5,156 bases of DNA from Clostridia bacterium. Lineage in GTDB: Bacteria; Bacillota_A; Clostridia; Peptostreptococcales; Anaerovoracaceae. The stretch lies in NCBI GenBank assembly GCA_024403175.1, contig JAKSSI010000106.1:1-5156 (forward strand), read 5' to 3'. Position 1 is the first letter of the stretch, and every line of letters begins with the position of its first letter. The notes beneath the pieces are model-generated. The model saw only the letters and a program-made list of their open reading frames with translations. It searched no databases and was not told where the DNA came from. The position numbers and the translations under genes are program-made. Shown here piece by piece: positions 1-5,156 of the stretch.

Positions 1-23
1 TTTATATTTTTAGTAAATATCAA

Positions 24-50
24 TGGTCATTAGCATCTATATGGTACAAT
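24..50 (+). promoter_or_regulatory. Probable promoter of the HD-domain gene (extended -10)
   Basis: TACAAT at 45-50 is preceded by TGG at 42-44, which gives an extended -10 element (TGnTACAAT) of the housekeeping sigma type. The -35 is poor: TGGTCA at 24-29 matches TTGACA at four of six places but with a 15-nt spacer, shorter than ideal. An extended -10 commonly makes up for a weak -35. The gene start lies 25 bp downstream, so the 5' leader is short and leaves no room for a riboswitch. The surrounding DNA is AT-rich, so chance matches are possible. Confidence 0.55.
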
Positions 51-63
51 ATAAATAACTATT

Positions 64-68
64 GGAGG
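64..68 (+). promoter_or_regulatory. Ribosome binding site of the HD-domain gene
   Basis: GGAGG lies six bases before the ATG at 75. This is a near-consensus Shine-Dalgarno site at good spacing and fixes the start codon of the HD-domain gene. Confidence 0.85.
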
Positions 69-74
69 TATCAA

Positions 75-749
75 ATGACTTACGATAAGAAACTTACATA
101 CGAAGATATTGTAGAAGACGAAGCAATTAAGACTTACATAAAAGCAGCAGATTCATCTCTTGAGGCGCTGGGCTATACAGAGCACAGCTTCGCACACATT
201 GGAATGGTTTCAGAAAGAGCAAGCTATATATTAGAAACTCTCGGCTATCCAGAACGTACAGTAGAGCTTACAAAAATTGCAGGATATCTTCACGACATTG
301 GAAATCTTGTAAACAGAGTAGACCATAGCCAAAGCGGTGCCCTTCTGGCTTTTAGAATCTTAGATAAAAGAGGTTTCGACCCACTCGAAATTGCCACTAT
401 AACAACAGCTATCGGAAATCACGATGAGGGTAGCGGACAGCCGGTAAGCGATGTAGCTGCAGCCCTTATTATCGCAGATAAGTCTGATGTTAGAAGAAGC
501 CGTGTAAGAAGCATTAATCCAGCAGACTTTGATATTCACGACCGCGTAAATTTCTCAGTTACAAAGTCTGAACTCAAGATAAACGAAGCAAAGACTCTAA
601 TTAAGCTTAAACTTTCCGTAGACACTCACATGGGTTCAGTAATGGACTACTTTGAAATCTTTATGGAAAGAATGCTCCTCTGCCGAAAAGCTGCAGAAAA
701 GCTAGGCTTACAGTTTAAGCTGATGATTAACGAGCAGCAATTAATGTAA
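75..749 (+). CDS. HD-domain (HDIG-type) metal-dependent phosphohydrolase, substrate unknown
   Basis: A 224-residue soluble protein with no signal peptide or membrane segment. The HD-superfamily metal ligands appear in the expected order: His37 (in TEHSFAHI), the His73-Asp74 pair in LHDIGN, His116-Asp117 in GNHDEG, and Asp135 in IIADKSD. His41 and His84 are further candidates for metal binding or second-shell roles. Members of this superfamily hydrolyse phosphoesters, for example nucleotides, cyclic nucleotides or (p)ppGpp, using a bound metal pair. The HD fold fills roughly residues 30-145. The C-terminal 80 residues are helical and charged and are not recognised; they may serve for dimerisation or substrate choice. 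The start is supported by GGAGG at 64-68 and an extended -10 promoter. The gene stands alone and points towards mfd, so it is probably not part of that operon. All core ligands are present, so it is likely an active enzyme. The family call is firm, but the substrate cannot be read from the sequence. Confidence 0.88.
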   Translation: MTYDKKLTYEDIVEDEAIKTYIKAADSSLEALGYTEHSFAHIGMVSERASYILETLGYPERTVELTKIAGYLHDIGNLVNRVDHSQSGALLAFRILDKRGFDPLEIATITTAIGNHDEGSGQPVSDVAAALIIADKSDVRRSRVRSINPADFDIHDRVNFSVTKSELKINEAKTLIKLKLSVDTHMGSVMDYFEIFMERMLLCRKAAEKLGLQFKLMINEQQLM

Positions 750-761
750 TTAAAACAACTA

Positions 762-912
762 AAAAAGACATTTTATATTTCCTTGGGGACACGCTCTCGC
801 TAAGCTGGGAGCCCAACAGCGGTTCTGGGGTTCTTGCATCGTGCTCTGCACTCGCAACAACCAAGAACCGGTATCCCAGATTGTCCCTACAGGAAATATA
901 AAATGTCTTTTT
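762..912. repeat. Large 151-bp inverted repeat with GC-rich structured core
   Basis: The arms 762-782 and 892-912 are perfectly complementary over 21 bp and are very AT-rich (4 G/C in 21). Pairing continues inward through 783-791 with 882-891, interrupted only by an unpaired C at 890, so the basal stem is 30 bp. After a 13-by-2 internal loop, 805-813 pairs with 870-879 (9 bp, A873 bulged). Next, 829-836 pairs with 862-869 (8 bp), leaving 814-828 as a one-sided bulge. GTGC 841-844 with GCAC 848-851 forms the tip. The core 785-888 is about 59% GC, well above its surroundings. The element starts about 12 bp after the stop codon of each convergent gene and so fills the gap between them. It carries no credible reading frame. 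Candidate identities are a MITE or other palindromic repeat unit, a structured RNA, or an outsized terminator. I do not recognise it as a named family. Confidence 0.9.
785..888 (+). ncRNA. Possible structured RNA in the inverted-repeat core (plus-strand reading)
   Basis: The core folds on paper into stacked stems (785-791/882-888, 805-813/870-879, 829-836/862-869 and a small apical hairpin at 841-851). Two closing pairs are G-U in plus-strand RNA (785-888 and 811-872) and would be C-A mismatches in minus-strand RNA, so the plus strand folds slightly better. An alternative hairpin, 793-798 with 807-812, would compete with the 805-813 stem. No clear promoter precedes it, so any RNA would probably be the 3' end of the HD-gene transcript. 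It does not match tRNA, tmRNA, 4.5S or 6S RNA as I know them. This is a hypothesis from structure alone. Confidence 0.25.
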
Positions 913-925
913 GTATTTTTAGTTT

Positions 926-3900
926 TTATTCTTTCGGCAATACTTCTCCGAAAACTGAAAGCAGCTTCATTGCAGCATTTGTTGCAGTTGTTTTGTTGAA
1001 TACTATTGTAACGCGCGGCTCTACGCCACCATAAACAGTAATTGCTGGTCCATACATACCATACAGTTTTGAAACAGCTTCTGCATCAAGAGCATTTCGT
1101 TCTTCGAATGTAAATACAACTTTGTTGAGCTGCTTTACAACCTTTGAAATACCCAGTCTGCTGGCTCTGTTTCTTATCATTGCCACATCGAGAAGATTGT
1201 CTGCTTCTTGAGGGGGGTCGCCAAAACGGTCTATAAGTTCGTCGTAGATTTCCATACGATCATCGTCTGTGAGTATGGATGAAATGCGCTTGTAAAGATC
1301 GAGTCTTGTGAGTTCGTCTGCAACATATTCTTCAGGCAGATATGCAGAAACACCGAGTTCAACTGCTGTATCTGCATCGAGCGGAATAGCCTCTTGTGGC
1401 ACGCCCTTAAGTTCCGCAACCGCCTCATCTACAAGCTTGCAATAAAGCTCGTAACCGATAGAAAGCATATGGCCCGACTGCTCTACACCGAGCAAGTTTC
1501 CTGCACCACGAAGCTCTAAATCTCTCATAGCGACTCTAAAGCCAGAACCAAATTCAGTAAACTCCTTAATTGCTCTAAGACGCTTTTCTGCAAGTTCTGT
1601 AAGCACCTTATCTTTCTTGTACATAAGGTATGCATACGCCATTCTGTTACTTCTGCCAACACGGCCTCTAAGCTGATAAAGCTGTGAAAGCCCGAATCTA
1701 TCGGCATCTAAGACTATCATTGTATTTACATTTGGAATGTCCAAACCAGATTCGATGATAGTTGTAACTATTAAAACATCTGCTCCACCGCCCTGGAAAT
1801 CGAGCATTACATCTTCAAGCTCTACTTCATTCATCTGGCCGTGGGCGATTGCAATTCTTGCTTCAGGAACAAGTTCTCTAATTCTTCTTGCCTGCTGATT
1901 TATACTTTTAACCCTGTTGTAAACAAGATAAACTTGGCCGCCTCGACCCATTTCTCTTCGAATTGCTTCTGCAATTACGCGGTCATCTTGTTCCATAACA
2001 TAAGTCTGAACAGGATATCTTTCTTCTGGTGGTTCTTCAATTACAGACATATCGCGAACCCCTATAAGACTCATGTGAAGAGTTCTTGGAATTGGGGTTG
2101 CCGACAGTGTAAGTACGTCAACATTTGTCTTGAGACGCTTTATAGCTTCTTTATGTTCTACGCCAAAACGCTGTTCTTCGTCTACTACAAGAAGCCCTAA
2201 ATCTTTAAACTCAACATCCTTTGAAAGAAGTCTGTGGGTGCCAACTATTAAATCTACTTTGCCTTCCTTTAAAGCTTCTACAGTCTTATCTTGCTGAGCC
2301 GCAGTTCTAAAACGGCAAAGCATATCAATATTAAATGGGAAACCTGAAAAACGCTCAAGGAAAGTGTGATAATGCTGGCTTGCAAGTATTGTTGTTGGAA
2401 CAAGTACAGCTACCTGCTTACCCTGTTCTAAGGCTTTAAATATAGCTCTTGATGCAACTTCTGTTTTGCCATAACCTACATCCCCGCAGAGAAGTCTATC
2501 CATGGCTCTTTCCTTTTGCATATCGGTTTTAATTTCTTCGGCGCATCTTAGCTGATCCGAAGTTTCCTCATAAACAAAAGCATCTTCAAATTCCTTTTGC
2601 CATGCAGAATCTGGGCCAAAAGCAAAGCCCTTTGCCTTTTCTCTTTCAGCTGCAGCTTTAATAAACTCTTCAGCCATTTCCTTAATGGATTCTTTAGCCT
2701 TAAGTTTTGTTTGCTGCCAATCTGTGCCAGAAAGTTTTGAAACCTTTGGAACAACACCCTCAGAACCAACGTACTTTTGGATGGTTTCCATCTGGTCTAC
2801 TGGTACATAAAGAGCATCTGCTCCAGCATACTGAATTTTAAGGTAATCCCTGGTGCTACCGTCAACAGTAAGTCTTTCAACCCCAGTAAACTGGCCGACA
2901 CCATGAGCTTCATGTACTATGTAATCGCCTTTTACGATATCAGTAAAGGCCTTAATTTTCTGACCTTTTGAATGACGCTTTCTTGTCTTCTTTGCAGAAC
3001 GGAAAATTTCTGCTTCAGAAAGATACAAAACCTTATCTTCAGGGAAATCATAACCTGTAGATAAAACTCCTTCAGAAAGCTCAATATTGCCTGTTATACC
3101 ACTTCTTGAAATAAAGTCTTCAAGGTTTGCGCAGCGTTCGCTGCTTCCGCAGGCAATAACAACTCTATAGCCATTTTTGATATAACGGCGAAGAGATGTT
3201 TCAAGAACATCCATGTGTCCTGAACAGATTGGAGGCTGATTTACCTTTACACTTTCCAAAACATTTAATGTTTCAGTGAATCTAATTTGCTGAGCAAATG
3301 GTGTAAAGTAATATGTTCCGAGTTTAGAAGGTAAATCATTTACCTTTAACAAATCATCCGGACGTGGATAAGATTTCTTATCAATTTCATCGCTTTCACT
3401 TTCAGACAATTCACTTTCGAATAAGTCTAAAGTTTCCGCAATACGACTTGGGTCGTCGATAGCAACTACTGCAAGATTCCTTGCGTAGTTCCAAATTAAG
3501 TCGCAACTACTGTAGAAAGAATGAACATAGTGCTCTAAGAGCTGAGGGTTCATGCCGTCATCTACAGCTGCTGCAATTTCCGGCACGTTTGGATCTAAAG
3601 TAACAAGCTGCGCCGGGAATACATCTATTTCATCTAAGGTATCGATAGAGCGCTGAGTAAGAGGGTCGAAACTTCTAATGGAATCAACCTCATCATCGAA
3701 AAGCTCTATTCTAACTGGATTTTCATTACATGGTGAGAAGATGTCGATAATATCACCACGGGCAGAAAACTGTCCTGGAGCCTGCGCAAGTGGCACTCTA
3801 TCATAGCCTAAAAGCGTAAGGCATCTTATAACCTCTTCTCTATTTACTGTTGCATCTAAGTTGATAGCGAAAGTATTTTCAACAAAGACTTTTCTTGGCT

Positions 3901-4204
3901 GAAGCTGCTTTAAAGCAGACAGTACAGGTGCGACAACGATGCAATCCTGACCCGACAGAAGCGCAGAATATGCATTTAGATAATCTTGCAAATCGTTGCG
4001 GCTCTTTGCTTCGTACTTAAAATCCGCCATATCAAAATCTGGCAGTACGAATACTTTTGCATCACAAAAGAAAGCCAAGTCTGTAGCTATCTTCTGCGCT
4101 CTACGCATATTTGTTGTGATAACTAAGGCTTGTCCTTCGGTATAAATCTTGGCCAGATATGGCGCTATTTGGTTTTCGCTGAGTCCGGTTATATTAGTCA
4201 GCAT
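926..4204 (-). CDS. mfd: Transcription-repair coupling factor Mfd
   Basis: Mfd is a DNA translocase. It binds RNA polymerase stalled at a lesion, pushes it off and recruits UvrA for nucleotide excision repair. Numbering below uses the 1092-residue product. The UvrB-like N-terminal module occupies about 1-310. It has QFSARGDIIDIFSP at 145-158, and Arg149, Arg165 and Phe169 match the spacing of the E. coli UvrA-contacting residues. The polymerase-interacting domain lies at about 415-485 (DYIVHEAHGVG from 427). The helicase motor follows, with Walker A GDVGYGKT (Lys580), DEEQ at 675-678, SAT at 701-703 and QLRGRVGR at 844-851. The translocation motif is RDLELRGAGNLLG at 894-906. The C-terminal autoinhibitory domain begins near 955. 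Length is slightly below the usual 1150 or so, mainly at the N-terminus. The ATG at 4204 overlaps the pth stop by 11 bp, which suggests translational coupling. An upstream in-frame ATG at 4240 would add 12 residues but has no ribosome binding site, and the added stretch does not resemble Mfd. The protein appears intact. Confidence 0.96.
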   Translation of the reverse strand: MLTNITGLSENQIAPYLAKIYTEGQALVITTNMRRAQKIATDLAFFCDAKVFVLPDFDMADFKYEAKSRNDLQDYLNAYSALLSGQDCIVVAPVLSALKQLQPRKVFVENTFAINLDATVNREEVIRCLTLLGYDRVPLAQAPGQFSARGDIIDIFSPCNENPVRIELFDDEVDSIRSFDPLTQRSIDTLDEIDVFPAQLVTLDPNVPEIAAAVDDGMNPQLLEHYVHSFYSSCDLIWNYARNLAVVAIDDPSRIAETLDLFESELSESESDEIDKKSYPRPDDLLKVNDLPSKLGTYYFTPFAQQIRFTETLNVLESVKVNQPPICSGHMDVLETSLRRYIKNGYRVVIACGSSERCANLEDFISRSGITGNIELSEGVLSTGYDFPEDKVLYLSEAEIFRSAKKTRKRHSKGQKIKAFTDIVKGDYIVHEAHGVGQFTGVERLTVDGSTRDYLKIQYAGADALYVPVDQMETIQKYVGSEGVVPKVSKLSGTDWQQTKLKAKESIKEMAEEFIKAAAEREKAKGFAFGPDSAWQKEFEDAFVYEETSDQLRCAEEIKTDMQKERAMDRLLCGDVGYGKTEVASRAIFKALEQGKQVAVLVPTTILASQHYHTFLERFSGFPFNIDMLCRFRTAAQQDKTVEALKEGKVDLIVGTHRLLSKDVEFKDLGLLVVDEEQRFGVEHKEAIKRLKTNVDVLTLSATPIPRTLHMSLIGVRDMSVIEEPPEERYPVQTYVMEQDDRVIAEAIRREMGRGGQVYLVYNRVKSINQQARRIRELVPEARIAIAHGQMNEVELEDVMLDFQGGGADVLIVTTIIESGLDIPNVNTMIVLDADRFGLSQLYQLRGRVGRSNRMAYAYLMYKKDKVLTELAEKRLRAIKEFTEFGSGFRVAMRDLELRGAGNLLGVEQSGHMLSIGYELYCKLVDEAVAELKGVPQEAIPLDADTAVELGVSAYLPEEYVADELTRLDLYKRISSILTDDDRMEIYDELIDRFGDPPQEADNLLDVAMIRNRASRLGISKVVKQLNKVVFTFEERNALDAEAVSKLYGMYGPAITVYGGVEPRVTIVFNKTTATNAAMKLLSVFGEVLPKE

Positions 4205-4766
4205 TCTTCTTTGTATTGTACTTTTGCATAGCATCGGCAATGCTGGTTCTTACAATAATCTCCGCTGCATCTGCCGCGTTAGCAATAGATTGATCTAAAA
4301 CTTTCTGCTCTTCATCAGAAGGCTTTCCAAGAACATACGCATCTAAAGGCATACCAACATTCTTGCCTATGCCGACCCTAATTCTTGGGAAATTATCAAA
4401 CTGGAGTTGATAGATGACAGACTTCATTCCGTTATGAGAGCCCGAGCTTCCGCCGGCTCTTATTCTAAGCCTACCCACTTCTAAATCGATATCGTCGTAA
4501 ATAACAATAACGTTTTCCGGTTCAACTTTATAGAAGCTTACAACTTCTCTTAAAGACTCTCCAGAAAGATTCATAAAAGTCTGAGGCTTAACGAGAATAA
4601 TCTTTTCAGTGCCAATTCTACCCTCACCAATAAGAGCCTTAAATTTAAGGCTCGTTACTGGCGCAGATAACTTTTCTGAAAGCACATCTATGGCGCAAAA
4701 ACCCATATTGTGCCTTGTCTTTTCATATTGCTTGCCCGGATTTCCCAGGCCACAAATAATGTACAT
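4194..4766 (-). CDS. pth: Peptidyl-tRNA hydrolase
   Basis: This cytoplasmic enzyme cleaves the ester bond of peptidyl-tRNAs that drop off ribosomes, recycling the tRNA; it is normally essential in bacteria. The product has 190 residues, the usual length for bacterial Pth. Family landmarks are present: GLGNPG at 6-11 (Asn9), catalytic His19 in TRHNMGF, Asn66 in QTFMNLSG, the acidic YDDIDL stretch with Asp91 (partner of the catalytic His), and GGSSGSHNGMKS at 105-116 for binding the tRNA end. The C-terminal helix carries lysines and is typical. The ATG at 4766 is placed by the family N-terminus. It lies only 10 bp after the prs stop and has no clear Shine-Dalgarno site, so translation probably depends on ribosomes finishing prs. 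Its 3' end overlaps mfd by 11 bp. The prs-pth-mfd order is typical of Firmicutes and supports a shared transcript. Confidence 0.97.
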   Translation of the reverse strand: MYIICGLGNPGKQYEKTRHNMGFCAIDVLSEKLSAPVTSLKFKALIGEGRIGTEKIILVKPQTFMNLSGESLREVVSFYKVEPENVIVIYDDIDLEVGRLRIRAGGSSGSHNGMKSVIYQLQFDNFPRIRVGIGKNVGMPLDAYVLGKPSDEEQKVLDQSIANAADAAEIIVRTSIADAMQKYNTKKNAD

Positions 4767-4776
4767 GTATTGTTAA

Positions 4777-5156
4777 TTAGTCCCAAATGGAGGAGAGTGG
4801 TTCGTTAGTAAATACTCTCTTCATTGCTTCTGCAAATACTGGAGCAACAGAAAGCTGTGTGAACTTTGGAAGCATCTTTTCTTCAGGAATCTGAATTGTG
4901 TTAAGGAATACCATTTCATCAATTGCAGAATCTCTGATTCTATCGATAGCTGGTCCGGAAAGTACGCCGTGTGTAGCACAAGCAACTACGGATTTAGCTC
5001 CGCGTTCCTTAAGTCCGTTTGCAGCGTTGCAGATTGTTCCTGCTGTGTCTACCATATCGTCAACGAGGATGCAGTTCTTGCCTTCGATGTCGCCGATGAT
5101 GTTGAGAATTTCAGATACGTTTGGTCTTGGTCTTCTCTTGTCTATGATTGCGATAG
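4777..5156 (-). CDS. prs: Ribose-phosphate pyrophosphokinase, C-terminal part (5' end outside window)
   Basis: Prs makes PRPP from ribose 5-phosphate and ATP, feeding purine, pyrimidine, histidine, tryptophan and NAD synthesis. Only about the last 125 residues are inside the window, and the frame stays open to the right edge, so the gene is cut by the window rather than broken. Visible family marks are [18 protein letters not shown], the PRPP-binding loop DDMVDTAGT, the [14 protein letters not shown] segment (with His) and the conserved C-terminal pattern [18 protein letters not shown]. These are typical of class I, phosphate-activated bacterial Prs. The Met within the PRPP loop (codon at 5055-5053) is internal and not a real start. 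It is the first gene of the unit seen here, followed 10 bp later by pth. In related bacteria glmU commonly lies upstream, but that is outside this window. Confidence 0.96.
   Translation of the reverse strand, partial: IAIIDKRRPRPNVSEILNIIGDIEGKNCILVDDMVDTAGTICNAANGLKERGAKSVVACATHGVLSGPAIDRIRDSAIDEMVFLNTIQIPEEKMLPKFTQLSVAPVFAEAMKRVFTNEPLSSIWD

Larger units (their letters stand above)
757..924. terminator. Probable bidirectional terminator between the HD gene and mfd
   Basis: The two genes converge here, and the big stem is followed by T-runs in both directions. Plus-strand RNA ends its stem in U908-U912, followed by a second U-run at 916-920. Minus-strand RNA ends with six U (complement of 761-766), followed by more U-rich sequence. 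A short outer complement also exists, AACTA at 757-761 with TAGTT at 920-924. The base of the stem is AT-rich and the hairpin spans about 150 nt, so this is not a classic compact GC-rich terminator. The nested 8-bp and 9-bp stems of the core may help stall the polymerase. Position and T-runs support termination in both directions; efficiency is unknown. Confidence 0.6.

Noticed and set aside
722..750. Possible promoter for a small RNA just before the inverted repeat (TGTAAT at 745-750)
   Set aside because: No -35-like hexamer at suitable spacing and it overlaps the HD-gene stop; AT-rich DNA gives such matches by chance.
811..817. GCCCAAC fits the integron attC core pattern RYYYAAC
   Set aside because: No matching GTTRRRY partner is found on the other side of the palindrome, and there is no integrase or cassette array.
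785..891. tRNA-like appearance: 7-bp GGGGACA/TGTCCCT stem followed by ACA, and AGCTGGGAG resembling a D-arm
   Set aside because: There is no anticodon stem of five pairs, no T-arm near the 3' end, and the spacing between stem and D-like arm is wrong. The similarity is superficial.
762..912. Retron-like non-coding RNA (long end complement with folded middle)
   Set aside because: No reverse transcriptase gene is in the window and the expected msr branching-site arrangement could not be identified.
762..912. 6S RNA
   Set aside because: The length is near the range, but the internal loop is a lopsided 13-by-2 rather than the large central bubble of 6S RNA, and I see no family sequence marks.
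834..1034. Plus-strand 66-codon reading frame
   Set aside because: It starts inside the loop of the inverted repeat, has no ribosome binding site and runs antisense into the 3' end of mfd; its product has low-complexity, non-protein-like composition.
1841..2200. Plus-strand 119-codon reading frame antisense to mfd
   Set aside because: It lies wholly within the conserved helicase region of mfd, is Cys/Phe/Asn-rich as expected of a shadow frame, and has no start signals. The shorter frames at 1231-1428, 1525-1707, 2548-2769 and 2777-2971 are rejected for the same reason.

Overview
The window looks like chromosomal DNA from a low-GC Gram-positive bacterium of the Clostridia type (Bacillota). 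The reasons are the AT-rich coding sequence, the Firmicutes-style gene order prs-pth-mfd, a GGAGG ribosome binding site, and Firmicutes-like Prs, Pth and Mfd sequences. The genus cannot be fixed from the sequence alone. No phage genes, transposase, CRISPR array, tRNA or rRNA was seen.

Layout: positions 1-74 hold the promoter and ribosome binding site of a plus-strand gene (75-749) for a 224-residue HD/HDIG-type phosphohydrolase. Positions 750-925 are the gap between two convergent genes. This gap is filled by a striking 151-bp inverted repeat (762-912). From 4204 down to 926 on the minus strand lies mfd (transcription-repair coupling factor). It overlaps by 11 bp the end of pth (peptidyl-tRNA hydrolase, 4766-4194), which starts 10 bp after the stop of prs (ribose-phosphate pyrophosphokinase). 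The 5' part of prs runs off the right edge of the window.

How the genes work together: prs, pth and mfd are packed as one minus-strand transcription unit of housekeeping functions (PRPP supply, rescue of peptidyl-tRNA, strand-specific repair and removal of stalled RNA polymerase). The HD protein is transcribed separately towards them, and its substrate is unknown. The convergent gap must stop transcription from both sides, and the inverted repeat, with a T-run at each end, is well placed for that.

The most interesting part is that repeat. It has a perfect 21-bp AT-rich outer stem (about 19% GC), extended to 30 bp with a single bulge. It encloses a structured core of about 59% GC that itself folds into nested stems. 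This is far larger than an ordinary terminator. It could be a MITE or palindromic repeat unit, a structured small RNA, or a terminator with an element inserted in its loop. The rest of the window is ordinary core genome.
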